Source: an uncultured Ignavibacteriota bacterium (GTDB lineage Bacteria; Bacteroidota; Ignavibacteria; Tepidaquicellales; Tepidaquicellaceae). From it: a stretch of DNA of 27,635 bases. The DNA lies in the NCBI GenBank assembly GCA_937983305.1, contig CALKAJ010000255.1:1-27635 (forward strand). Reading direction: 5' to 3'. The position numbers and the translations under genes were made by a program. Positions 1 through 6,945 of this stretch are shown here, piece by piece. Position 1 is the first letter of the stretch. The number at the start of each line of letters is the position of its first letter. The notes below the pieces were generated by a model. It was not told where the DNA came from and ran no database searches. It worked only from the letters and a program-made list of their open reading frames with translations.

Positions 1-329
1 ACGGAAAAACTTGTTTCGCGGTATAAATCGAAACCGTAAGTTTTCACACCTGCTCCGAGCGTTCCAAAGCTCATCGGCTCTGCGTAAGTAAATGCGGCAG
101 TAGAAAGTTCCGAGAGACCAAAAGGTGCAGGGTTGTAATAGAAAGATACTTCGCGGTATTTCATCTGACCTAATCCGGAGGGATTATAGAACACCGCAAG
201 AGAGTTATCCGAAAGCGATGTATATGCTCCGTTAAGAGCGGCTGCCCTACCGCCGAGGTCTATGTTCTCAAATTGAGAGTAGGCGGTTGCAAATGTTGCG
301 AGAAATATGACTAAAAAAAAGTGTTTCAC
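1..329 (-). CDS. PorV/PorQ-like outer-membrane protein, N-terminal part (cut by window edge)
   Basis: Reading the minus strand from a GTG at 329 gives an open frame to the window edge. It starts with a signal peptide (VKHFFLVIFLATFATAYSQ), followed by LGGRAAALNGAYTSLSD and VFYNPSGL. That pattern is typical of the UPF0164/PorV-PorQ group of FadL-like outer-membrane barrels, several of which act in type IX secretion as shuttle or attachment proteins. About 109 codons are visible; the family is normally 300 to 400 residues, so two thirds are missing beyond base 1. GTG is chosen because there is an in-frame TAG nine bases upstream, no ATG lies between, and the signal peptide starts right there. 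The gene diverges from a DUF4835 (PorD-like) gene, which fits an envelope or T9SS role. Whether it is PorV, PorQ or a generic paralogue cannot be decided from this fragment. Confidence 0.75.
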   Translation of the reverse strand, partial: MKHFFLVIFLATFATAYSQFENIDLGGRAAALNGAYTSLSDNSLAVFYNPSGLGQMKYREVSFYYNPAPFGLSELSTAAFTYAEPMSFGTLGAGVKTYGFDLYRETSFS

Positions 330-406
330 TGTTATCTATTTGAATTGACTTTATAAAATAAGAATTCAAAATTTAATTAGAAATAAACTTTAATAGTATT
401 TTTATT

Positions 407-1345
407 ATGTCAGAATTATTTAAGAAATCATTTTTTGTGCTTGTTTTTGGATTTTTATTAATTTCTTTCCTTCCGGAGACTTCTTTTTCACAGCCGGACT
501 TTGAAGTTACGGTTATTCTTAGTATGGATGCGCTGCCTTCGGCAGCAAAAGACAGGCTCAATCAGCTTAAGCAACAGGTAGAAGATTACTATACAAGAAA
601 TAAATTTGCAGATATAGATTTTGAGAATTTGTATAAAATTAAATTGACAATTCAATTTAATTTCAGGGGAACAAATGGATTCGATTTGTATGATGCTCAG
701 GTCTTTGTGGCAAGCCAGAGAGTAATTGACGACCAGTATAAAACTACACCGCAGATGAAATATACCACTTTATTTAAATACCTTGACGACAAAGTAACAT
801 TTACTTATAACCGTTCAATGCCGTTTATAAAAAATGATTTGCGGTTCGATTCATTCTTGAGTTTGCTCGATTACTATGCCTATATGGCTTTGGGATATGA
901 TGAGGATTCATATTTTCCCAGAGGCGGGAACAGATATTACCAAAAGGCGCTTGACCTTTGCAATAAGCCGATGACGGACAGAAGCGGCTGGACAGAAGGC
1001 GGCGGCGGTAAACCTACAAGGTCGGATTTGGTTTCAGAAATGTTAAATTCGCGGTTTGATAATTTCAGGCAGGGACTCTGGGAATATAACTGGCTCGGAC
1101 TTGATTCGCTTACAACTAATCCGCGAAATTCTTATAAATATATTTTAGCCGCCATTGAAAAAATAAGCAATGTAAAGAAAAAAGAAGTGAAGGCATATAA
1201 TATAGATTTGTTTTTTGAAAACAAGGCACAGGAAATCGGAACGATATTCCAGAATTACGGAGATAGAACGGTTTATGACAAGCTTTCAAAGTTGGACCCG
1301 GCACATCAAAGGATTTATGAAGATTTTAAAGCAAAATCTAAATAA
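407..1345 (+). CDS. DUF4835 / PorD-like protein, type IX secretion-associated
   Basis: The 312-residue protein has a signal peptide (about residues 1-28, ending FSQ). It matches the DUF4835 family, annotated in some databases as T9SS protein PorD. Supporting signatures are a tail-like N-terminal beta region (FRGTNGFDLYDAQVFVASQR), a central LDYYAYMALGYDEDSYFPRGG block, where the family has a 'YYVYMILGLDYDSF..RGG' motif, and a C-terminal region FFENKAQEIGTIFQNYGDR. Length is normal for the family. No ribosome binding site is seen, as for most genes here. It is divergent from a PorV/PorQ-like gene and is followed 3 bases later by a hydrolase gene. Family assignment is strong. Its biochemical role is not known from sequence; periplasmic or outer-membrane-associated work in type IX export is inferred. 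Confidence 0.85.
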   Translation: MSELFKKSFFVLVFGFLLISFLPETSFSQPDFEVTVILSMDALPSAAKDRLNQLKQQVEDYYTRNKFADIDFENLYKIKLTIQFNFRGTNGFDLYDAQVFVASQRVIDDQYKTTPQMKYTTLFKYLDDKVTFTYNRSMPFIKNDLRFDSFLSLLDYYAYMALGYDEDSYFPRGGNRYYQKALDLCNKPMTDRSGWTEGGGGKPTRSDLVSEMLNSRFDNFRQGLWEYNWLGLDSLTTNPRNSYKYILAAIEKISNVKKKEVKAYNIDLFFENKAQEIGTIFQNYGDRTVYDKLSKLDPAHQRIYEDFKAKSK

Positions 1346-1348
1346 GAT

Positions 1349-2194
1349 ATGATACAGTTAATTTCTCAAAGTATAAAGAATAAAACAGGAAATAATATCA
1401 ATATAGATTTCAGATATGTTGAGAGTTCCGAAAAGCTTCCGGTTTTAATTTTTTGTCACGGATTTAAGGGATTTAAGGACTGGGGCGGATTTCCGTATTT
1501 GTTTGAAAAATTTGCCGAAGCCGGGTTATTTGTTGTAAGTTTTAATTTCTCACACAACGGCGTAGGAGAGTCGGGCGAAGATTTAAAAAACTTTACGCGT
1601 CTCGATTTATTTGCAAAAAATACTTTTTCCAAAGAGCTTGATGACCTTGGAAGTGTGATAGATTTTCTTGAAAGCAATGCGGAAAAATATAATTACAATT
1701 TTTCGGAAATAATTCTTGCAGGTCATTCCAGGGGCGGCGGCATTGCTATTTTAAAAGCAGCCGAAGACAGCCGTATTTCAAAGCTGATAACGCTTGCATC
1801 GGTTTCGGATTTTGACAGATATACCGAGCAGCGAAAATCCGAATGGAAGAAAAAAGGTTTTGTTGAAGTTATGAATACACGAACGAAACAATTGATGAGA
1901 ATGGATTACTCGCTTATAGAAGACCTTGAGAAAAACAATGAGCGGCTTAACATTCCGAAAGCACTGGAAAAAATTGATGTTCTTGTTTTGGTTATTCACG
2001 GCAGGGAAGACCTTGCTGTTGATTTTTCCGATGCTGAAATGATTTTTAACACCGGCGATAAATCGAAACGGAAGTTAATTATAGTTGAGAAAACCGGACA
2101 TACATTTGGAATAGTTCATCCCTTTGAAGGAAGCAATCCCGTTTTTGATAATGTTATTTCAGAATGTGTTAATTTTTTAAAAAAACAGATATAA
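1349..2194 (+). CDS. alpha/beta hydrolase (serine hydrolase, dienelactone/esterase-like)
   Basis: This 281-residue cytoplasmic alpha/beta-hydrolase has no signal peptide. An oxyanion-hole HG sits at residues 37-38 (FCHGFKGFKDW). The nucleophile elbow is GHSRGG with Ser127. The acid is probably Asp221 in HGREDLAV and the catalytic His is 251 in TGHTFG. All three catalytic positions are present and correctly spaced, so an active hydrolase is expected, probably esterase- or peptidase-like; the substrate cannot be read. The gene starts 3 bases after the DUF4835 stop and is followed 2 bases later by the next gene, so all three are probably one transcript. No physiological link to type IX secretion is evident. 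Confidence 0.85.
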   Translation: MIQLISQSIKNKTGNNINIDFRYVESSEKLPVLIFCHGFKGFKDWGGFPYLFEKFAEAGLFVVSFNFSHNGVGESGEDLKNFTRLDLFAKNTFSKELDDLGSVIDFLESNAEKYNYNFSEIILAGHSRGGGIAILKAAEDSRISKLITLASVSDFDRYTEQRKSEWKKKGFVEVMNTRTKQLMRMDYSLIEDLEKNNERLNIPKALEKIDVLVLVIHGREDLAVDFSDAEMIFNTGDKSKRKLIIVEKTGHTFGIVHPFEGSNPVFDNVISECVNFLKKQI

Positions 2195-2196
2195 TA

Positions 2197-2751
2197 ATGG
2201 AACAAACAAACAGCATCCCGGAAATAAAATCTTTTGTTGAGTCTGCATATAAAAATATAGAAACAACCTTAAACAAATCTTTTAACGGAACAACAGCGGA
2301 TTTATATATTTTCCGTAAAGGAAAAAATTTTGTATTTCCTCAAAGAGATTATTTTTTTATTTATGACACCGGGAATGAAACGATTTCAAAAAAAAGCGTA
2401 GAAGAAAAACACGAAGCAGCAAGAAATTTTATAAACTCGATGTATAAGATGCCGAAAGCATTAAGGTTTTCGGTTCCGAATATTTGTTCCATATTTATAG
2501 GTTTTAACGGCTTTAGCGAGGAAGTAATAAATCTTGCAGAGTATAACACGAGGTCAGTTATCGGCGGAGAAATTCATACAATATATTTAATAGATATTAA
2601 GAACAAAGTATTCTTCGGACAGGGTATTAACCGCGTGCCGTTTGTAGTTGACGGTGTGACCACGGGCTTGAAACTTGAATTTAAAAAAATTGACCCGCAA
2701 AACAGAGCTTTTTATTTTGTACAGGAAATTGCAAAAGTTATAATAAAATAA
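2197..2751 (+). CDS. conserved hypothetical protein, 184 aa, family not recognised
   Basis: I do not recognise this family. The protein is soluble-looking, with no signal peptide and no membrane segment. It is mixed alpha/beta, with an N-terminal helix (residues about 5-30), strands such as ADLYIFRKG and YFFIYDTG, a central helix with KHEAARNFINSMYK, and a C-terminal half with HTIYLIDIKNKVFFGQG. The ATG lies 2 bases after the hydrolase stop and the codon use looks like its neighbours, so it is a real gene in the same operon. No catalytic motif is evident. Confidence 0.75.
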   Translation: MEQTNSIPEIKSFVESAYKNIETTLNKSFNGTTADLYIFRKGKNFVFPQRDYFFIYDTGNETISKKSVEEKHEAARNFINSMYKMPKALRFSVPNICSIFIGFNGFSEEVINLAEYNTRSVIGGEIHTIYLIDIKNKVFFGQGINRVPFVVDGVTTGLKLEFKKIDPQNRAFYFVQEIAKVIIK

Positions 2752-2778
2752 GTATTCCGCAAATTAAAAAAACGAAAA

Positions 2779-4572
2779 ATGAAGAAAGTAATTTTATTTA
2801 CAGCTTTGTTTTTAAGTTTATTGTTGGCAAAAGGGGCAAGCACTCAGGAGTTGAATTTGAGAAACTCAATTCCTGATGTAATGAATAACGTAAATGTTGT
2901 TCACAATACTCCAATGGGGATTAAATCTTTTACATTAAGTCTCGATTCTTTTCCTGTTTTCCCCGGTTTTCCAAAAGCTTTTCAATACACGACTTTTGAG
3001 GGGAATATTTATTGTAATATGGATGCAGACCCTGATTTAGAGGTAGTGTTTAATGTTGGCTATACTGTGCAGGCGCTTAATAAAGACGGATCAAATGTTC
3101 CCGGCTGGCCTAAAACAGTTGCTTCTTACACACTTGAAGGAGCTCCTTCTTTCGGAGATATTGACGGAGACGGGTTGGAAGAAATTGTAGTTACAAATCA
3201 CGGCTTAACTTCCGGCGGATATATCTATGCTTTTAAAAAAGACGGAACTCCCGTCAGTGGTTTTCCTATAAACCACGGCTACTCATCGAGAACACCCGTT
3301 CTTGCTGATGTAAACGGAGATAACAAACTCGATATAATTGTAAATTTAAGAACCTATCCGACAGGTAAAGTTTATGTTTACAAATATGACGGAACAGTTC
3401 TTCCCGGATGGCCTAAAAACATCGGACACGTTCCCGCATCAAGTGCTGCTGTAGGAGATATTGACGGAGACAACAGTCCTGAAATTGTAATGGAATCTTA
3501 TACCGGACTTTATGTATGGAAAGCAAACGGTGATTCAATTCCGGGATTTCCTTTTATGATGCCAAACGGTGATGTCAATTCGTATTCTTCGCCGGTACTT
3601 GCAGATGTTGACGGCGATAACTTTAAAGAAATAATTTTTGGAACACATGTATCGGGAGCCGGAGGTTTTGTTTATGTTCTAAATAAAAACGGAAGTGTAT
3701 TACCGGGCTGGCCCAAGCAAACCAATTACTGGATTTACGGACCTCCCGGAGTCGGTTACATTGACGGCGATAATCTTATTGATATTGCAGTGGGTGACCA
3801 GGTAATATCCGGTACGCCGGTTTTACAGCTTTATGCCTGGAATAAAAATGGCGTTGCTCTTTCCGGGTTTCCTGTTTCAGGATTATGGGCAATAAATTCA
3901 CAGCCTGTTTTATTGGATCTGGACGGCGATAATAATACTGAAATAGTAATAGACGATAACACACAAACCGGAGGAATAGGGTATTATCTTGCCTTTAATC
4001 ACGACGGCACTCCTGTTGCGGGTTGGCCTAAACAGGTATCCGGAACTACTTTTTTTTCTACGCCGTCATTTGGCGATATAGATAGAAACGGAATTCTTGA
4101 TATGATGGGCTCGGGAACAGTCGGCTCCGGAAACTCTGCCGTAACAAATGTTTATGTATGGAATACTCAGCAGGCAATAAACTGGAGTAAGTTACAGATT
4201 CCGATGTGGCAGTACAATTCGCGCCATAACGGAGTTTACGGAGATATTATGATTACCGGAATTAGTAATTTGGAAACCGAAGTACCTTCCGCTTTTTCGC
4301 TTGAACAAAATTATCCGAATCCGTTTAACCCAATTACGAAAATTAAGTTTCAGGTTCCGCTCTGTCATTCCGGCGTAGGCCGGAATCCAAATGTAAGAAT
4401 GAAAGTATTCGATATTCTTGGTAAAGAAGTTGCAACCCTTGTAAATGAATCGCTTCAGCCCGGCACTTATGAAGTAACTTTCGATGCGGCATCACTTTCG
4501 AGCGGTGTATATTTTTATAAAATAACGGCAGGAGATTTTTCAGCAATCAGAAAAATGGTGCTTGTAAGATAG
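2779..4572 (+). CDS. secreted FG-GAP/VCBS-repeat protein with T9SS type A sorting domain (palindrome inserted in it)
   Basis: This 597-residue exported protein has a signal peptide (residues 1-22, MKKVILFTALFLSLLLAKGA). A beta-propeller of about seven FG-GAP/VCBS repeats follows, each with a calcium-type DxDGD motif (for example GDIDGDGLEEIVV, ADVNGDNKLDIIV, GDIDGDNSPEIVM, ADVDGDNFKEIIF, LDLDGDNNTEIVI), alternating with 'GxxxPGWPK' turns. The last 90 residues are a type IX secretion sorting domain (SLEQNYPNPFNP, KVFDILGKEVATLVNE, LSSGVYFYKI, IRKMVLVR), so it should be exported and released or anchored at the cell surface. Residues 529-537 (CHSGVGRNP) are encoded by a 27-bp palindromic element that interrupts the sorting domain in frame; without it the domain reads through normally. 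Function of the propeller is unknown; binding to surface ligands is a guess. Confidence 0.9.
   Translation: MKKVILFTALFLSLLLAKGASTQELNLRNSIPDVMNNVNVVHNTPMGIKSFTLSLDSFPVFPGFPKAFQYTTFEGNIYCNMDADPDLEVVFNVGYTVQALNKDGSNVPGWPKTVASYTLEGAPSFGDIDGDGLEEIVVTNHGLTSGGYIYAFKKDGTPVSGFPINHGYSSRTPVLADVNGDNKLDIIVNLRTYPTGKVYVYKYDGTVLPGWPKNIGHVPASSAAVGDIDGDNSPEIVMESYTGLYVWKANGDSIPGFPFMMPNGDVNSYSSPVLADVDGDNFKEIIFGTHVSGAGGFVYVLNKNGSVLPGWPKQTNYWIYGPPGVGYIDGDNLIDIAVGDQVISGTPVLQLYAWNKNGVALSGFPVSGLWAINSQPVLLDLDGDNNTEIVIDDNTQTGGIGYYLAFNHDGTPVAGWPKQVSGTTFFSTPSFGDIDRNGILDMMGSGTVGSGNSAVTNVYVWNTQQAINWSKLQIPMWQYNSRHNGVYGDIMITGISNLETEVPSAFSLEQNYPNPFNPITKIKFQVPLCHSGVGRNPNVRMKVFDILGKEVATLVNESLQPGTYEVTFDAASLSSGVYFYKITAGDFSAIRKMVLVR
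4363..4389 (+). repeat. 27-bp palindromic element inside a coding sequence (copy P1)
   Basis: The element has 8-bp arms ATTCCGGC (4367-4374) and GCCGGAAT (4379-4386) with loop GTAG. It occupies exactly nine codons of the upstream gene's sorting domain. Copies in opposite orientation lie at 6769-6795 (25 of 27 bases identical by eye, both differences in the loop) and, interrupted, near 6850-6905. REP-like palindromes of this general 'TCATTCCGGC..GCCGGAAT' kind are widespread in bacterial intergenic regions; a copy inside a gene is less usual. Confidence 0.85.
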
Positions 4573-4639
4573 GCGCATTCTCAGTTATGATTTTCTGAGA
4601 TTTTTACATTTCTCCTTCATAAGCTTCGGTTTATGAAGG
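4405..4639 (+). repeat. sorting-domain 3' cassette, copy 1 (pairs with 6320-6554)
   Basis: These 235 bases cover the last 56 codons of the FG-GAP gene, its stop, and most of the downstream hairpin. They align without gaps to 6320-6554. I count 8 differences by eye: two synonymous third-position changes in the 168 coding bases, four just after the stop and two in the hairpin. The rest of the two genes is unrelated, so this is a shared cassette or a gene-conversion tract. Confidence 0.85.
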
Positions 4640-4643
4640 AGAA
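4610..4643 (+). repeat. strong hairpin downstream of the FG-GAP gene (15-bp stem, UUCG loop)
   Basis: The arms are TTCTCCTTCATAAGC (4610-4624) and GTTTATGAAGGAGAA (4629-4643), closed by a C(UUCG)G tetraloop, with one G-U pair. It starts 38 bases after the stop codon. There is no T-run after it on either strand, so it is not a classical intrinsic terminator; mRNA 3'-end protection or the head of the neighbouring repeat family are alternatives. A diverged partner lies at 6529-6554. Confidence 0.7.
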
Positions 4644-4677
4644 GTTATAATGTTTGTTAAAAAGGAAGTTATTTTTT

Positions 4678-4757
4678 CGACTCCGTTAGGAGTCGTATGT
4701 TTATAGAAAAAGGAAGTTATTTTTTCGACTCCGTTAGGAGTCGTATGTTTGTAGAAA
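4678..4757 (+). repeat. tandem 48-bp hairpin units (two copies)
   Basis: Each unit has a palindrome CGACTCC-GTTA-GGAGTCG (4678-4695 and 4726-4743) followed by a conserved tail TATGTTT(A/G)TAGAAAA. The two palindromes are 48 bases apart. The stretch AAAAAGGAAGTTATTTTTT before each palindrome is also shared, and it follows the 4610-4643 hairpin too, so that hairpin is probably the head of a third, diverged unit. Related units recur at 6601-6945. Confidence 0.85.
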
Positions 4758-5017
4758 AGATAGTTACCCTATCCTTTTCCCGAGAGAGAAATAAAAATTC
4801 ATTGATTGGTTCATAATAATTCAATAGTTTAAGCAAAACAGAAGTTCTTTATAATAAAAATTTTACCTTCGGGAAATTTGTTCGGTGTTGATGTAATTTT
4901 TTTTGGAATAGTGTACTATAAAAGCGAGCAGGTAAATAAGGGTTCAATCGGGAACAGATAATAAATTTTCAAATGCGAATCATATTGAATTATATTTCAA
5001 ATCTAAAATATTATGTT
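4758..5017. other. AT-rich gap before the second T9SS cargo gene
   Basis: After the tandem hairpin units this stretch has no convincing gene or RNA. It is AT-rich and must hold the promoter of the next gene, but I could not pick a promoter with confidence. An in-frame ATG at 4973 exists but gives an unlikely N-terminal extension. Confidence 0.4.
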
Positions 5018-6487
5018 ATGAAATCCAAAATTGTAATTTTCGTAACTCTTTTTGTAGTTCTAAATTCTTCTTTTTTAATCCTTAATAGCTTTAGCCAATG
5101 GGAGCCGGATGTCCGATTGACGAATGCAAGCGGAATCTCCCAACCAGCGTCAAACAATGCATGGTCAATTGGAGTTAATGAAAATGTTGTGCATTCGGTA
5201 TGGAGTGATAATCGCGACGGAATCGTTCCGGAAATCTACTACAAGCGTTCTACTGACAGTGGAATAAACTGGGGATCTGATATACGTTTGACTTTTAATG
5301 CTTTATATTCCTATTACCCATCAATCGCAGTCTCAGGGTCTTTTGTGCATGTCGTGTGGGAAGACGGTCGTGATGGCAACATTGAAGTCTATTACAAGCG
5401 TTCCACAGACGGCGGAATAAACTGGGGTCCGGATACACGCCTTACTAACAACGATTCTTCTTCAGTTACTTCTTCCATCACAGTCTCAGGCACCACAGTT
5501 CATTTGGTTTGGAGTGACGATCGCGATGGTAATTTTGAAATCTATTACAAACGCTCTTCAGATGGTGGATTAAACTGGAGTCTTGATACACGACTGACTA
5601 ATGCCATTTCCTTTTCTAAGTATCCCTCCATCGCAGTGTCAGGATTAGTTGTTCATCTTGCATGGCAGGACAACCGCATAGGCGGGGACAAAATCTATTA
5701 CAAGCGTTCCACAGACGGCGGAATAAACTGGGGAACCGATACATGCATAACGAATAACACATACTCTAATACTTATCCCTCAATCGCGGTCTCGGGTTCT
5801 CTTGTACATGTAGTATGGCAAGATGCTCGAGCATTAAATGCTGATATTTATTACAGGCGTTCCTCGGACAACGGATTAAATTGGGGTGCAGAGAATAGTC
5901 TGACGACTGACTCAAATCATTCATATTTACCCTCAATAGCAACTTCAAATACTCTTGTACACGTTGTATGGTATGACTATCGCGACGGTAACGGGGAAAT
6001 TTATTATAAGCGTTCAACAGACGGTGGCATAAACTGGGGACTGGATACACGCCTGACAAATAATACTTCTGAATCCAGATTTCCTTCTATAGCAGTCTCT
6101 GGACCTCTTACACACATAATTTGGTCCGACAATCGCGATGCTTACCCTAATTATGAAATCTACTACAAACGAAATCCAACAGGAAATACAGTCGGTATCC
6201 AAAATATCTATTCCGAAGTTCCAACCGCTTTTTCACTTGAACAGAATTATCCGAATCCGTTTAACCCAATTACAAAAGTCCGGTTTAATATTTCAGGTTT
6301 CAGGTTTGTAAAGTTAGTAGTATTCGATATTCTTGGTAAAGAAGTTGCAACCCTTGTAAATGAATCGCTTCAGCCCGGCACTTATGAAGTAACTTTCGAT
6401 GCGGCATCGCTTTCGAGCGGTGTATATTTTTATAAAATAACGGCAGGAGATTTTTCAGCAATTAGAAAAATGGTGCTTGTAAGATAG
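5018..6487 (+). CDS. secreted seven-repeat beta-propeller (BNR/sialidase-like) with T9SS type A sorting domain
   Basis: The protein is about 489 residues from the ATG at 5018, where a clean signal peptide begins (MKSKIVIFVTLFVVLNSSF); the ATG at 4973 would add 15 hydrophilic residues in front of it and is less likely. The body is seven repeats of about 54 residues, each with VHxVWxDxRDG, EIYYKRSTDGGINW (an Asp-box-like SxDGGxxW) and DTRLT. This is the pattern of sialidase/BNR-type propellers. The catalytic arginine triad of true sialidases is not evident, so I call it a binding or scaffold propeller. The C-terminal 85 residues are a sorting domain (SLEQNYPNPFNP to IRKMVLVR) nearly identical to that of the FG-GAP gene, but without the palindromic insertion. 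It is flanked on both sides by repeat arrays and is probably monocistronic. Confidence 0.88.
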   Translation: MKSKIVIFVTLFVVLNSSFLILNSFSQWEPDVRLTNASGISQPASNNAWSIGVNENVVHSVWSDNRDGIVPEIYYKRSTDSGINWGSDIRLTFNALYSYYPSIAVSGSFVHVVWEDGRDGNIEVYYKRSTDGGINWGPDTRLTNNDSSSVTSSITVSGTTVHLVWSDDRDGNFEIYYKRSSDGGLNWSLDTRLTNAISFSKYPSIAVSGLVVHLAWQDNRIGGDKIYYKRSTDGGINWGTDTCITNNTYSNTYPSIAVSGSLVHVVWQDARALNADIYYRRSSDNGLNWGAENSLTTDSNHSYLPSIATSNTLVHVVWYDYRDGNGEIYYKRSTDGGINWGLDTRLTNNTSESRFPSIAVSGPLTHIIWSDNRDAYPNYEIYYKRNPTGNTVGIQNIYSEVPTAFSLEQNYPNPFNPITKVRFNISGFRFVKLVVFDILGKEVATLVNESLQPGTYEVTFDAASLSSGVYFYKITAGDFSAIRKMVLVR

Positions 6488-6554
6488 ATGCATTTGCAGT
6501 TATGATTTTCTGAGATTTTTACATTTCTCCTTCATAAGCTCCGGCTTATGAAGG
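6320..6554 (+). repeat. sorting-domain 3' cassette, copy 2
   Basis: This is the gap-free partner of 4405-4639. Similarity includes the last 56 codons, the stop and the downstream hairpin, then fades. Both coding differences are synonymous (a Ser and an Ile codon). Confidence 0.85.
6529..6554 (+). repeat. hairpin downstream of the second T9SS cargo gene
   Basis: The arms are CCTTCATAAGC (6529-6539) and GCTTATGAAGG (6544-6554) with loop TCCG, starting 41 bases after the stop. It corresponds to the 4610-4643 hairpin. A G-U pair there is a G-C pair here, and the outer part of the stem is lost. No T-run follows. Confidence 0.65.
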
Positions 6555-6600
6555 GAAGTGTATAATGTCTGTATAATAGAGATGTTATTCTTATTGACAT

Positions 6601-6630
6601 ATGACCCCTTCGGGGTCATTTATTTATAAC
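6601..6630 (+). repeat. hairpin repeat unit, GACCCC variant
   Basis: The palindrome ATGACCCC-TTC-GGGGTCAT (6601-6619) is followed by TATTTATAAC, which resembles the TATGTTTATAG tail of the other units. Same architecture, different stem sequence. Confidence 0.6.
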
Positions 6631-6636
6631 AATTGG

Positions 6637-6666
6637 CTACAAACATAGAACCCCTAACGGGGTTCT
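6637..6666 (-). repeat. hairpin repeat unit, inverted orientation
   Basis: On the minus strand this reads AGAACCCC-GTTA-GGGGTTCT followed by ATGTTTGTAG, so it is the palindrome-plus-tail unit pointing the other way. It is the only clearly inverted unit in the array. Confidence 0.65.
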
Positions 6667-6674
6667 GTTTTTTT

Positions 6675-6750
6675 CGACTCCGTTAGGAGTCGTATGTTTG
6701 TAGAAAAAAGAAGTTGTCTTTCCGACTCCGTCAGGAGTCGTATGTTTGTA
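6675..6750 (+). repeat. tandem 48-bp hairpin units (two copies)
   Basis: The palindromes CGACTCC-GTTA-GGAGTCG (6675-6692) and CGACTCC-GTCA-GGAGTCG (6723-6740) are each followed by TATGTTTGTA. Spacing is again 48 bases, the same period as at 4678-4757. The loop differs by one base, while the stems are conserved. Confidence 0.85.
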
Positions 6751-6768
6751 AGCATATTATTATGGAAG

Positions 6769-6795
6769 TGGATTCCGGCTTTCGCCGGAATGACA
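6769..6795 (-). repeat. 27-bp palindromic element (copy P2)
   Basis: The arms ATTCCGGC (6772-6779) and GCCGGAAT (6784-6791) flank loop TTTC. On the minus strand it matches the in-gene element at 4363-4389 except for two loop positions. Confidence 0.85.
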
Positions 6796-6849
6796 GAGAA
6801 TAAATACTCCGTTAGGAGTCGTACGTTTGTAGGCATATTATTATGGAGG

Positions 6850-6905
6850 TGGATTCCGGCCCCGAGAAGCCGGGATGAAAAAAACTCACTTTCGCCGGAA
6901 TGACA
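6850..6905 (-). repeat. 27-bp palindromic element interrupted by 29 bases (copy P3)
   Basis: ATTCCGGC at 6853-6860 and GCCGGAAT at 6894-6901 are the expected arms, but 29 extra bases lie between them. The insert contributes a second right arm GCCGGGAT (6869-6876, one mismatch), so the left arm can pair with either. This looks like recombination or slippage between two palindromes. Confidence 0.75.
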
Positions 6906-6945
6906 GAGAATAAATACTCCGTCAGGAGTAGTATATTTGTAGAAA

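Larger units (their letters stand above)
6723..6945 (+). repeat. composite tandem repeat: hairpin unit plus 27-bp palindrome, period 81 then 110
   Basis: Hairpin heads at 6723-6740, 6806-6819 and 6916-6929 (with degenerate outer pairs in the last two) alternate with the 27-bp palindrome. The shared spacer GCATATTATTATGGA(A/G)GTGG occurs in both intervals. The first interval is 81 bases and the second 110, the difference being a 29-base insert at about 6861-6889 inside the second palindrome. Sequence between repeats is well conserved, which argues for recent tandem duplication. Confidence 0.8.

Noticed and set aside
330..406. Promoters in the divergent gap between the first two genes
   Set aside because: TTGACT-like boxes occur but none has a good -10 partner at 16-18 bases.
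4610..4643. Intrinsic terminator after the FG-GAP gene
   Set aside because: The stem is strong but no T-run follows on either strand.
4678..4757. Possible CRISPR array from regularly spaced palindromes
   Set aside because: The period is 48 but the 'spacers' are conserved tails, not unique sequences, and no cas genes are present.
4973..5017. ATG at 4973 as the start of the propeller gene
   Set aside because: It places 15 extra residues before a complete signal peptide that begins at 5018.
6654..6903. Two short ORFs (60 and 69 aa) across the repeat array
   Set aside because: They are translations of the palindromic repeats (PAKAGIHF- and RLLTES-type products), not genes.
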